Source: Bacteroidota bacterium
Lineage (GTDB): Bacteria; Bacteroidota; Bacteroidia; Bacteroidales; Paludibacteraceae
Assembly (NCBI GenBank): GCA_017860335.1
Contig: JAFNAU010000102.1
Span: forward strand, 1 to 14,247
Length of the DNA: 14,247 nucleotides
Reading direction: 5' to 3'
Of the stretch, positions 1 to 8,245 are shown piece after piece. The number at the start of each line of letters is the position of its first letter. The first letter of the stretch is position 1. Both the position numbers and the translations under genes were made by a program. The notes under the pieces were generated by a model that did not search any database, was not told where the DNA came from, and saw only the letters and a list, made by a program, of their open reading frames with translations.

Positions 1-615
1 ACCGTTTTTCCGGTTTTTCGAAATTTCTAGATGCAAAGGAGAACTGTAGAATGCAATCCGACGGCATCCGGTTTCTATAAGATGCTCTACTGCCTGCATG
101 GCTCCGGCATAATCATCGACCACTACCCTGTCGGTGCGTATTCCGATACAGATACGGTCGTAAAACACCAGTGGAATATCGTTATCGAGAATTTGCTGAA
201 AATGATCGTAAGTGCTTGTTTCTTTCGACAGACTGGTAAGTACCCCGGCTACTCTGGCATTGATCAGCGCATCGGTAATCTTCAGTTCTTTCTTGAAATT
301 TTCGTCCGACTTGCAAAGAATCATATTAAATCCCTCGCTATAAGCGACTTCTTCGATGCCAGAAACGATGGAAGAGAAGAAATAATGCACGATCTCAGGA
401 ACAATTACACCAATAGTATTGTTTCTTTTAAGACGCAGATTAAAAGCCATCTCATTAGGCTTATAATGCATTTCTTCTGCACATTGCTTGACTATCTCTA
501 CTGTTTTTTTACTGATATCCGGATGGCTCTTCAGTGCACGTGATACCGTGGAGGGAGAGATATTCAGTTTTTTTGCGATATCTACGATAGTAATTTGTGT
601 TTTTGTCATGGACAT
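1..615 (-). CDS. LacI-family transcriptional regulator, N-terminal part (runs off left edge)
   Basis: The minus strand is open from 615 to the window edge and gives 205 residues starting MSMTKTQITIVDIAKKLNIS. Residues 8-27 form the LacI helix-turn-helix (VDIAKKLNISPSTVSRALK). A hinge helix follows around residues 52-62 (NEMAFNLRLKR), then the periplasmic-binding-protein-like sensor domain from about residue 67 (NTIGVIVPEIVHYFF) through the RVVVDDYAGA and GCRRIAF segments typical of sugar-responsive members. About 130-140 C-terminal residues lie outside the window. Two in-frame starts are possible, Met at 615 or at 609, and neither has a clear ribosome-binding site, as is usual in Bacteroidota. 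The gene is divergent from the susC operon, and the palindrome at 684-695 lies between them. It therefore most likely controls the locus in place of the SusR regulator of Bacteroides thetaiotaomicron. The effector (maltose, maltooligosaccharide or other) cannot be read from the sequence. Confidence 0.95.
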   Translation of the reverse strand, partial: MSMTKTQITIVDIAKKLNISPSTVSRALKSHPDISKKTVEIVKQCAEEMHYKPNEMAFNLRLKRNNTIGVIVPEIVHYFFSSIVSGIEEVAYSEGFNMILCKSDENFKKELKITDALINARVAGVLTSLSKETSTYDHFQQILDNDIPLVFYDRICIGIRTDRVVVDDYAGAMQAVEHLIETGCRRIAFYSSPLHLEISKNRKNG

Positions 616-683
616 GTAACATTTGCTGGATTAATGAAACGATAACTGATGCAAATAAAATTTGTTTGTCTCTCAATCCAATT

Positions 684-695
684 GCAAACGTTTGC
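684..695. promoter_or_regulatory. LacI-type operator palindrome (site 1)
   Basis: GCAAACGTTTGC is a perfect 12-bp palindrome with the central CG typical of LacI-family operators. If one mismatched pair is allowed, symmetry extends outward to an AT...AT pair at 681/682 and 697/698. It lies in the divergent region, 69 bp upstream of the regulator start and about 200 bp upstream of susC. The same core recurs before the distal amylase at 10777-10786 and nowhere else in the window that I could find. Binding by the adjacent LacI-type protein is inferred. Confidence 0.8.
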
Positions 696-750
696 GATGG
701 AAAAAATGCCTATTCATTGAGTTAAGTGAAAATAAAATTAACTAATAATC

Positions 751-758
751 TATTTTTG
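751..758 (+). promoter_or_regulatory. Putative -7 promoter box of the susC operon
   Basis: TATTTTTG fits the Bacteroidota -7 consensus TAnnTTTG. It lies 137 bp upstream of the susC start, so transcription would begin near 763-765 and leave a leader of about 130 nt. No TTTG -33 box sits 19-23 bp upstream, which suggests a weak basal promoter. The first T is 61.5 bp from the centre of the operator at 684-695, the same spacing as in the second copy at 10843. Confidence 0.5.
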
Positions 759-894
759 CTTCGATATTTTCCACCTTTGAGTTGTGATGTATGAGATAAA
801 GTTCTTTGCTGTACAAAAATAGGGAAATATCTTATTCTTTCTGGAAAAATTTCATTAACAAATAATATTTATAAACCTCAAAAAAACAGAATGC

Positions 895-3834
895 ATGAAG
901 GACGCACGTTTTAATTTAAAAATTCGATCAATTCTGATCGTAGTGCTGACACTTGTGTTTGGCTTCAGTGCCAACGCACAAAAAATTTCCGTTACGGGGA
1001 TAGTTAAAGATGCAGCCGGAGAAACTGTCATCGGTGCCAGTGTTCTTGAAAAAGGAACTACAAATGGTATCACCACTAACTTCAACGGTGAATTTACCCT
1101 ATCAGTATCGTCAAATGCTACATTAGTAGTCAGCTATGTAGGTTACAAAACACAGGAAGTGCCAGTAGCCGGAAAGAATAATTTTGTTATTACACTTGAA
1201 GAAGACGCTCAGATGCTGGGTGAAGTTGTTGCAATAGGGTATGCAACCGTTAAAAAATCGGATGCTACCGGATCGGTTACAGCTATCAGACCTGACAAAA
1301 TGAACAAAGGTCTTACAACCAATGCCCAGGATATGATTACCGGTAAAATTGCCGGTGTAACTGTAACTTCCGACGGTGGTGCTCCGGGTGCAGGTTCAAA
1401 AATCCGTATCCGTGGTGGTTCATCCCTGAATGCAAGTAACGACCCGTTGATCGTCATTGACGGACTGGCACTTGACAACGAAGGAATTAAAGGAGTTTCG
1501 AACTTCCTGAGTACAATCAATCCGAATGATATTGAAACATTTACTGTACTGAAAGATGCCTCTGCTACAGCCATTTACGGTTCACGTGCATCAAACGGTG
1601 TTATCCTTATCACGACCAAGAAAGGTCAGAAAGGAAAATTGCGCATCTCTTACGACGGTAACATGTCGGTAAGTACCCTCAACAAACAGATTAACGTATT
1701 GACCGGAGATGAATACAGGGATTATGCTAAAAAACTGTATGCTGATCAACCGGATGTGATTGCCAAACTTGGTACTGCTAACACCAACTGGCAGAATCAG
1801 ATTTATCAAAATGCAGTAAGCAACGATCACAACATCAGTCTGTCGGGTATGGCATTAACTGTACCTTATCATGTGTCTGTAGGTTATACCGGTCAAAAAG
1901 GTATCCTTAAGACCTCTAACTTCGAACGCGTAACAGGTTCTATCAATTTAAATCCATCCTTCTTCAACGACGCTTTGAAGGTAAACCTGAGTGCCAAGGG
2001 AATGTACGCAAAAACCAATTATGCCGACACCGGTGCTATCGGAGCTGCCGTTGCCATGGACCCGACTCAGACTGTTACTTCATCAGCATCCCCTTATCAA
2101 ACGAAGTTTGGCGGATACTGGGCCTGGTATCAGACCGATGATAAAATCGGAATTATCCAAAATCCGCAGGCTACATACAATCCGGTAGCTACTCTGATGC
2201 TCAACTCCGACGTAGCAAAATCGAAAGACTTTATCGGAAGCGCATCGTTTGATTACAAATTACCATTCCTGCCCGAGCTCACTGCTCACCTGAACCTGGG
2301 TACTGAAATATCAACAGGTAAACAGGATTTGCTGCAACCGGTTACCATGTCGAACCGCAACAATTATTACGGTCGCCAGGGTTGGGATCAGATTAATAAG
2401 AAAAATGAATCTCTGACTTACTTTATGCAATATGCTAAAGAATTCGGTTCCAGCAATTTCGATATCATGGGAGGTTACGAATGGCAACACTTCTATCGTG
2501 AACAACAAAACGACTATAAGGGACTTTTCAAAACGGATACCAATTCAGACGGTGTTGTTGACAGCAAAGACGATTACTATGATCATATTGAAAAAACGAA
2601 AGCTAATAATAAATATTTTGCTACCGAAAGTTATCTGGTTTCATTCTTTGGACGTTTGAATTACAATCTGCTTAACAGATATCTGTTTACAGCTACCCTT
2701 CGTCGGAGCATTTCTGACCTGAAATTACGCCTTGGTTATGGTATTACCGGACAACAAAATCTGTTGCAGGGCGATTATCCCTATATTCCGGTATATACTT
2801 CAAGTATGGAAGGTGCTTTCTATCAATTTGCCAACGGATATGTTACAACTGCCCGTCCGGATGCTTACAATCCGAAACTGAAATGGGAAGAAACAACAAC
2901 CTACAATGTCGGACTTGATTTTGGTCTTTGGAATTCAAGATTAACAGGATCACTGGATGTTTACCAGCGTGACACAAAAGATCTTATCAATGTTGTTCAG
3001 ATTCCGGCAGGAACCAACTTCAGAAACAAAGTAATCAGCAATATCGGTAACATGACCAACAAGGGTGCTGAATTTTCCATCAATGCTAAAGCAATTTCAA
3101 GCAAAGACATGACTTGGGAAATTGGCTACAACGTTACCTACAACCGGAATAAGATAACCAAACTTACCAACGGATCGGAAGAAGGTTACTACGTTGCTAC
3201 CGGTGGAACCTTCCAGGGTACTACTCAGGCTCATTCAGTAGGTTTCCCTGCATCTTCATTCTATGTTTACGAGCAGGTTTACGACAAAAACCAGAAACCA
3301 ATCGAAGGACTTTTTGTTGACCGCAGCGGTGATGGTATCATCAATGAAGCTGACAAATATTTCTACCACAATCCGAATGCCGACTTTACCATGGGATTAA
3401 GTTCAAAACTCACCTATCATCATTTTGATTTAGGTTTCTCCCTCAGAGGCAGTATCGGTAATTACAACTATAATGCTGTTGAAGCAGGACGCTTAAATGT
3501 TGGTACCAGCGGACTTTGGTCACCACTCGGATTTTATTCGAATGTCACCAGAACTGCAATGGAAACGAAATTCTCCGGAAAATCAACCATTCAATTCATG
3601 TCTGATCACTACATACAGAATGCTTCATTCGTACGTTGCGACAACATAACACTCGGTTACTCATTTGATAAACTACTGAACATTATTTCAGGTGGTCGTG
3701 TTTATGCTACCGTTCAAAATCCATTCGTAATAACAAAATACAAAGGCTTAGATCCTGAAGTTTTCGGTGGAATTGACGGCAACCTGTATCCAAGACCTAT
3801 TATTTCAGTTATCGGTGTAAGTCTTAACTTTTAA
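895..3834 (+). CDS. susC: SusC-like TonB-dependent outer-membrane transporter (internal loss near residue 603)
   Basis: This 979-residue SusC/RagA-family protein imports oligosaccharides through the outer membrane together with its SusD lid, using TonB energy. Residues 1-29 are a signal peptide ending SANAQ. Residues about 32-102 form the carboxypeptidase-regulatory-like domain (VTGIVKDAAGETVIGASV). The plug follows with VVAIGYATVKKSD (about 111-123), GGSSLNASNDPLIVIDG and the GVILITTKKG motif. The rest is the beta-barrel, ending in an aromatic residue (VIGVSLNF). Two Ca-loop-like stretches are seen (DTNSDGVVDSKDD and DRSGDGIINEADK). ATG 895 is chosen because the overlapping ATG at 891 hits a stop after seven codons. 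At residues 600-607 the text reads TLRRSISDLKLRLGYG. In relatives the barrel has a conserved stretch (NDGSSRF...NRWGLFPS...) of some 35-40 residues between TLR and SDLKLR. It is missing here without loss of frame, so barrel function is doubtful unless this is an assembly error. SusD starts 24 nt after the stop. Confidence 0.96.
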   Translation: MKDARFNLKIRSILIVVLTLVFGFSANAQKISVTGIVKDAAGETVIGASVLEKGTTNGITTNFNGEFTLSVSSNATLVVSYVGYKTQEVPVAGKNNFVITLEEDAQMLGEVVAIGYATVKKSDATGSVTAIRPDKMNKGLTTNAQDMITGKIAGVTVTSDGGAPGAGSKIRIRGGSSLNASNDPLIVIDGLALDNEGIKGVSNFLSTINPNDIETFTVLKDASATAIYGSRASNGVILITTKKGQKGKLRISYDGNMSVSTLNKQINVLTGDEYRDYAKKLYADQPDVIAKLGTANTNWQNQIYQNAVSNDHNISLSGMALTVPYHVSVGYTGQKGILKTSNFERVTGSINLNPSFFNDALKVNLSAKGMYAKTNYADTGAIGAAVAMDPTQTVTSSASPYQTKFGGYWAWYQTDDKIGIIQNPQATYNPVATLMLNSDVAKSKDFIGSASFDYKLPFLPELTAHLNLGTEISTGKQDLLQPVTMSNRNNYYGRQGWDQINKKNESLTYFMQYAKEFGSSNFDIMGGYEWQHFYREQQNDYKGLFKTDTNSDGVVDSKDDYYDHIEKTKANNKYFATESYLVSFFGRLNYNLLNRYLFTATLRRSISDLKLRLGYGITGQQNLLQGDYPYIPVYTSSMEGAFYQFANGYVTTARPDAYNPKLKWEETTTYNVGLDFGLWNSRLTGSLDVYQRDTKDLINVVQIPAGTNFRNKVISNIGNMTNKGAEFSINAKAISSKDMTWEIGYNVTYNRNKITKLTNGSEEGYYVATGGTFQGTTQAHSVGFPASSFYVYEQVYDKNQKPIEGLFVDRSGDGIINEADKYFYHNPNADFTMGLSSKLTYHHFDLGFSLRGSIGNYNYNAVEAGRLNVGTSGLWSPLGFYSNVTRTAMETKFSGKSTIQFMSDHYIQNASFVRCDNITLGYSFDKLLNIISGGRVYATVQNPFVITKYKGLDPEVFGGIDGNLYPRPIISVIGVSLNF

Positions 3835-3858
3835 TTAACTTATTAAATTTTTAGCATT

Positions 3859-5433
3859 ATGAATTTAAAACATATTAAATATTATTCCCTGGCAGCAATT
3901 ATTGCTGTGACGTTTGGCGCTACTTCTTGCGTGGGGGATTTGGATGTTACGCCAATAAATCCGCAGGTAACGCAAACATTCGACAAAGATGCTGTTTTTG
4001 CCAAAGTGTATGCAGCATTTTCATTGACCGGACAACAAGGAGCTGCTGGTAACAACGACATTGACATTCCGGATGAAGGTCGTTATTCTCTGTATCGTTG
4101 CTTATGGAACCAAAATGAACTTACCACCGACGAAGCAATCTGCGCCTGGGGAGATGCCGAAGTTATTGAGCTGAACAGCAACAGCTGGTCATCGACCAAT
4201 ACTTCGACCGAAGGTCTGTATGCACGTCTTTATTTTATCGTGGTTAGCAGTAATCATTTCCTGGAACAAACTGCCGGTATGACCGATGCAGCTACTGTTA
4301 AACAACGTGCTGAAGTAAGATTTCTTCGTGCTTTGGGATACTATTATCTGATGGATTTGTATGGAAATGTTCCTTTTACAGAAAATATTTCCGACCAACT
4401 GCCCGTACAAATCAAACGTGCTGATCTCTACAAATACATCACAAAGGAACTCACAGAATGCGAACCCGACATGTATGCTCCGAAAGCAGCTCCTTATTAC
4501 CGGGTTGATAAAGCGGCAAACTGGCTGCTTAAAAGCCGTATTTTCCTGAATGCTCAGGTATATACCGGAACAGCTCAGTGGGACTCTGCCATGATTTATT
4601 CTAAAAAAGTAATGGATTCGGGTTATACATTAACACCTGATTATAAACATCTATTTATGGGTGATAATGCCGGTTCTATCGACGGTTCAAGTGTAAATAA
4701 AGCACAAAATGAAATTATTTTCCCGATTGCATCTGATGGTGTTAAAATCAAAAGCTGGGGATCATCCGTATTCCTCCTTGGTTCAACCAAAGCCGGTGAT
4801 ATGCCTTCAAGAGGAACTTCTGAAGTTTGGTCCGGTAACCGTGCCCGTGCTGCTCTGGTTAAGAAATTCTTCCCGGATGGTACAGTGCCAAGTTCGGCTA
4901 ACCTGACAACAGCTGCAGCTGACGACAGAGCTTTGTTATATTCAATCGACCGTACTGTTGACGTAACGAAAGTTACTGATTTCAAGAAAGGTTTATCCGT
5001 TATAAAATTCTCAAACGACCGTGCCGATGGTGGAATTGTTCATGATAGTCAGTTCCCCGATATGGACATTCCTTTCATGCGTGTAGCTGAAGCTTATCTT
5101 ACTTACGCCGAAGCCAATCTGCGTTCAACCAATGGAAAAGCAGCTGATGCCCTGAAAGCAATCAACGACTTACGTACACGCTCGCATGCAACTCCAATTG
5201 TTGGACTTAACCTGGATAAAGTACTGGATGAATGGACCCGCGAATTCTATTTCGAAGGTCGCCGCCGTATTGATTTGATCCGTTTCGGATATTTCAGCGG
5301 TACAAATTATAACTGGGACTGGAAAGGCGGAGTTGCTACCGGTACTTCGTTTGATTCACATTACGATCTGATGCCACTGCCTCCGGGTGACTTGAATGCT
5401 AATTCCAACCTGAAACAAAACAAGGGTTATTAA
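3859..5433 (+). CDS. susD: SusD-like starch-binding outer-membrane lipoprotein
   Basis: This 524-residue RagB/SusD-family protein is the glycan-binding lid on SusC and captures oligosaccharides at the cell surface. The N-terminus carries a lipoprotein signal (hydrophobic stretch, then GATSC, lipid-modified Cys24). Helical TPR-like segments include RAEVRFLRALGYYYLMDLYG (about 153-172), a hallmark of the family. The C-terminal third has MRVAEAYLTYAEANLR, LRTRSHATP and the strongly conserved EFYFEGRRRIDLIRFG. It ends in LMPLPPGDLNANSNLKQNKGY, the usual close of SusD proteins. The length is slightly below that of B. thetaiotaomicron SusD (about 550), and no break is visible. It sits 24 nt after susC and 24 nt before the SusE-like gene, so it is almost certainly in one operon. 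Starch rather than another glucan as ligand is inferred from the neighbouring GH13 enzymes. Confidence 0.96.
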   Translation: MNLKHIKYYSLAAIIAVTFGATSCVGDLDVTPINPQVTQTFDKDAVFAKVYAAFSLTGQQGAAGNNDIDIPDEGRYSLYRCLWNQNELTTDEAICAWGDAEVIELNSNSWSSTNTSTEGLYARLYFIVVSSNHFLEQTAGMTDAATVKQRAEVRFLRALGYYYLMDLYGNVPFTENISDQLPVQIKRADLYKYITKELTECEPDMYAPKAAPYYRVDKAANWLLKSRIFLNAQVYTGTAQWDSAMIYSKKVMDSGYTLTPDYKHLFMGDNAGSIDGSSVNKAQNEIIFPIASDGVKIKSWGSSVFLLGSTKAGDMPSRGTSEVWSGNRARAALVKKFFPDGTVPSSANLTTAAADDRALLYSIDRTVDVTKVTDFKKGLSVIKFSNDRADGGIVHDSQFPDMDIPFMRVAEAYLTYAEANLRSTNGKAADALKAINDLRTRSHATPIVGLNLDKVLDEWTREFYFEGRRRIDLIRFGYFSGTNYNWDWKGGVATGTSFDSHYDLMPLPPGDLNANSNLKQNKGY

Positions 5434-5457
5434 TTTGATTAATATATAATTAACAGT

Positions 5458-6690
5458 ATGAATATGAAAAAAATAAATATATTAATTGTTGTAATCCTCA
5501 GCGTTTTTGGATTTACAGCATGTGAGGACGCAATTGATCCGATAATCAACGATTACGACAGCTACAAGACATTTGTCCTGAATCAGCCGACGTATAGCAA
5601 CATGACTTATGAACTTACATTTGCCAATGCTGAGAAAGACATGGACGCATTAACATGCGTTCAGCCGAACTATGGTTTTACTGCCGCAGTTACTTATACT
5701 ACACAGGTAAGTTTTAGTAATACATTTGCTGCCGGTACTTTTCAGGAATTACCAACCACAGTGAATGGTGAAAAAGTAAATATCAACACATTAGAAATGG
5801 ATAAAGCCATTATCGGTCTTTATGGTGGTGCTTTACCAAATCCGGTTGTTGAAAAAGAGGTATATGTCAGATTAAAAGCTTTTATCTCTGACGCCACACC
5901 TTCACCGCTGAACGATACACTGACCGTTAAACCGGTTTATTCAAACGCGATCAAACTGAAAATCAAACCTTACGTATTGCCATTATTTCCTTATACCGAT
6001 GTTACACCAAGGTTATGGTATATCGTAGGACTTGATGGTGCATGGAAAAATGAGGTAGCAGGTTTAGGCAGTTCATTGATTCCGTTTGGAGTGGTTGATG
6101 GCAAGAAATATAATTTGAACGGCGATGGTGAATTTACCTATACCGGTTACTTTAAAGCGTCCGCTGGTTTCAAACTCATCAGAGATGTTGGAGCATGGGC
6201 AGAGCAATGGGGTAACGCAGGTGGTGAAGGTATCAACAATCCTCATCGTAAACTGACAGGTGATAGTGACCCGAGCAACTTTAAGGTTCCTGCAGACGGA
6301 TATTACACCATAACCATCAACTCGATTGAGAATTCCGCAACCATCGTTCCTGCTTCAATCACACCGGCAAGCTATACGACTATCGGTCTGATTGGTGCCT
6401 TCACCGGAAACGACTGGAGTTCGGATGTAGTAAGTTTCACTGCAAATGAAAGTGCAAATAAACACATCTGGTTCACTACTTATACTTTCGATGGCGAACA
6501 TCAATGTAAACTGCGTGCAGACTCCAAGTGGGATGTAAACTGGGGTACTGGCGGTGCATCTGATGGCAATAAATTATATTCTGCAATGGGTATAGGCGTA
6601 CAGGGCGGCAAGAATATGGTACAATCTGCCGGCACCTACATTATCATTTTGAATGATATTACCGGTCACTATACTTTCATCAGAAAATAA
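5458..6690 (+). CDS. susE: SusE-like surface glucan-binding lipoprotein
   Basis: This 410-residue lipoprotein has a signal ending FGFTAC, with Cys22 followed by Glu-Asp. Acidic residues after the cysteine are the usual Bacteroidota surface-export signal, so exposure on the outer face is likely. Residues about 36-170 form the Ig-like SusE N-terminal domain (SYKTFVLNQPTYSNMTYELT). Two SusE/F-type starch-binding modules follow. The first, at about 178-298, contains PRLWYIVGLDGAWKN, GDGEFTYTGYF and GFKLIRDVGAWAEQWG. The second, at about 302-410, contains YTTIGLIGAFTGNDW and CKLRADSKWDVNWG. The aromatic residues in these repeats are of the kind that stack on alpha-glucan. The C-terminal half is closely related to that of the next gene, so the two look like tandem duplicates. 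Start at 5458 or the Met two codons later; the latter gives the more usual MKK start. A perfect hairpin follows the stop. Confidence 0.9.
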   Translation: MNMKKINILIVVILSVFGFTACEDAIDPIINDYDSYKTFVLNQPTYSNMTYELTFANAEKDMDALTCVQPNYGFTAAVTYTTQVSFSNTFAAGTFQELPTTVNGEKVNINTLEMDKAIIGLYGGALPNPVVEKEVYVRLKAFISDATPSPLNDTLTVKPVYSNAIKLKIKPYVLPLFPYTDVTPRLWYIVGLDGAWKNEVAGLGSSLIPFGVVDGKKYNLNGDGEFTYTGYFKASAGFKLIRDVGAWAEQWGNAGGEGINNPHRKLTGDSDPSNFKVPADGYYTITINSIENSATIVPASITPASYTTIGLIGAFTGNDWSSDVVSFTANESANKHIWFTTYTFDGEHQCKLRADSKWDVNWGTGGASDGNKLYSAMGIGVQGGKNMVQSAGTYIIILNDITGHYTFIRK

Positions 6691-6692
6691 AA

Positions 6693-6730
6693 ATTATTTA
6701 GTTCCGCTTTTCGGAGCGGAACTAAATAAT
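6693..6730 (+). terminator. Intercistronic hairpin between susE-like and susF-like genes
   Basis: ATTATTTAGTTCCGCT (6693-6708) pairs perfectly with 6715-6730, giving a 16-bp stem with loop TTTCGG. It starts two bases after the SusE stop and ends 26 bases before the SusF start. There is no U-tract after it, so it is more likely a partial terminator or an mRNA 3'-end stabiliser or processing site than a full stop. It may lower expression of the distal lipoprotein relative to susCDE. Confidence 0.75.
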
Positions 6731-6756
6731 AATCATTACTTCAACATTAAAAAATA

Positions 6757-8190
6757 ATGAAAATGAAAAAAACGATAAAATATATTTTTGCATTAGCCAT
6801 TGGATGTGCTCTTTTTGCTTCCTGCGAAGACCCTTATGCTGGTCAGGAAGTTGCTGAACCGGGAGCTTTCGAACAAACAGCTTTGCAGGACCCGAATTTT
6901 ACAGCTACGGTTAAGGTTAATCCTCTCACAATTACCAGTGATAAATTAGCTTCTTCAGTTGATTTTATCACAATATCTTCTAAACCAACATTAGCCGACA
7001 CTGCAGCTCATTTTGAATATAAGGTGATCCTTTCAAATCTTGAAAATTTCAGCGTGTACAAAACGATTGACACTCAGCTTAGCGGAACATCTACAATTAC
7101 AGCAACCTACAAACAACTGAACGACACGCTTAAGGCGTTAAATCCGGTTCTTGGCGAACATAATGCATATGCACGCGTTCTGGCTTACATTGTTAAAGGA
7201 GGAACAAAGGCTCTTTACACGACAGGTAATCTGCCTTTTAAAGTTACAACTTACAACTATCCGCCGGTAGCAATCAACGATCTGGCAACGTTGCCGATGA
7301 ACAGTTCAATTACTATTGATGTTCTGGTTAATGACTCTGATCCGGAAGCCAACACGCTGACAATTGCAAGTGTAGGTACACCGGGTCACGGGACAGCAGT
7401 AATATCGGGCGGTAAAATTGTTTACACACCTGCTACCGGATATTCAGGTTCTGATTACTTCAGCTACACAATCAGCGATGGTAATGGAAACACCTCCTCA
7501 GCTAACGTGGATATTACTATTCTTTCTATTGTTCCTTACACAGATATTACTCCAAGACCATACTACATTATCGGTATGGCTAACGGGGCATGGAATAATT
7601 CAAAAGCTGGTCTGGGTGTATCCATTTACCCGATGAGCGTTGTTGCTGGGAATAAATACAACACATCCGGCGATGGCGAATTTACTTATACCGGTTATTT
7701 CTGGGCTTCAAGAGGATTTAAACTGATCCGCGACATCGGAAGCTGGGACGAACAATGGGGCGCAAACAGTAATGACATAACCAAACCATTGCATAATAAT
7801 GGAGGATCGAGCGACTTCAAAGTTCCTTCTGACGGTTATTATACCATTACTCTAAACTCTATCACCAATACCTTCTCAATGGTTCCAGCAACTGTTACAC
7901 CTGCTACTTACACAAAAGTTGGTATGATTGGCGGATTTACCGGTTGGGGTAGTGATGTGGATATGACACCTTGTGAAACTTCCAATAATCATAACTGGTA
8001 TACAACTTACACATTTACATCAGATACCGAAGGTAAGTTCCGTGCTAATTCCGACTGGGGTATTAACTGGGGTGCTTCTACATTCCCGATTGGTTTGGGA
8101 GTAGGCAACGGTCCAAATGTTCCTGTCAAAGCCGGTACTTATACAGTGATATTTAACGATATCAGCGGATGCTACTATTTTATTAAGTAA
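6757..8190 (+). CDS. susF: SusF-like surface glucan-binding lipoprotein with an inserted cadherin/Ig-like module
   Basis: This 477-residue lipoprotein has the signal ALFASC, with Cys23 followed by Glu-Asp (surface-export type). Residues about 30-165 are an N-terminal Ig-like region of the SusE sort. Residues about 168-255 do not resemble Sus modules. They read as a cadherin/VCBS-like repeat: PPVAINDLATLPMNSSITID, then VLVNDSDPEANTLTIASV, then IVYTPATGYSGSDYFSYTI and SDGNGNTSSANV. Two SusE/F starch-binding modules follow, at about 260-378 (PRPYYIIGMANGAWNN, GDGEFTYTGYFWASRGFKLI) and about 380-477 (YTKVGMIGGFTGWGSDV, GKFRANSDWGINWG). The order is therefore lipid anchor, Ig, cadherin-like spacer, two binding modules. 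The spacer may lift the binding modules away from the membrane; that is inference. The C-terminal half is clearly paralogous to the SusE-like protein upstream. A second Met lies two codons after the chosen start. A terminator lies just after the stop. The label SusF rests on position and modules, since SusE and SusF are not cleanly separable here. Confidence 0.87.
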   Translation: MKMKKTIKYIFALAIGCALFASCEDPYAGQEVAEPGAFEQTALQDPNFTATVKVNPLTITSDKLASSVDFITISSKPTLADTAAHFEYKVILSNLENFSVYKTIDTQLSGTSTITATYKQLNDTLKALNPVLGEHNAYARVLAYIVKGGTKALYTTGNLPFKVTTYNYPPVAINDLATLPMNSSITIDVLVNDSDPEANTLTIASVGTPGHGTAVISGGKIVYTPATGYSGSDYFSYTISDGNGNTSSANVDITILSIVPYTDITPRPYYIIGMANGAWNNSKAGLGVSIYPMSVVAGNKYNTSGDGEFTYTGYFWASRGFKLIRDIGSWDEQWGANSNDITKPLHNNGGSSDFKVPSDGYYTITLNSITNTFSMVPATVTPATYTKVGMIGGFTGWGSDVDMTPCETSNNHNWYTTYTFTSDTEGKFRANSDWGINWGASTFPIGLGVGNGPNVPVKAGTYTVIFNDISGCYYFIK

Positions 8191-8207
8191 AGCCCGTGAA
8201 AATTATT

Positions 8208-8245
8208 AACAAAGACTGACCTTATAAGTCAGTCTTTGTTTTTAT
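8208..8245 (+). terminator. Rho-independent terminator of the susCDEF operon
   Basis: AACAAAGACTGAC (8208-8220) pairs perfectly with GTCAGTCTTTGTT (8228-8240), a 13-bp stem with a 7-nt loop followed by a T-run. It begins 17 bases after the SusF stop and closes the operon. Confidence 0.9.

Noticed and set aside
31..543. 170-codon plus-strand open frame at the left end
   Set aside because: It is antisense to a clear LacI-family coding sequence with an intact helix-turn-helix, and its own translation has no recognisable motif.
891..914. ATG at 891 as the susC start
   Set aside because: That frame reaches a stop after seven codons; ATG 895 opens the full SusC signal peptide.
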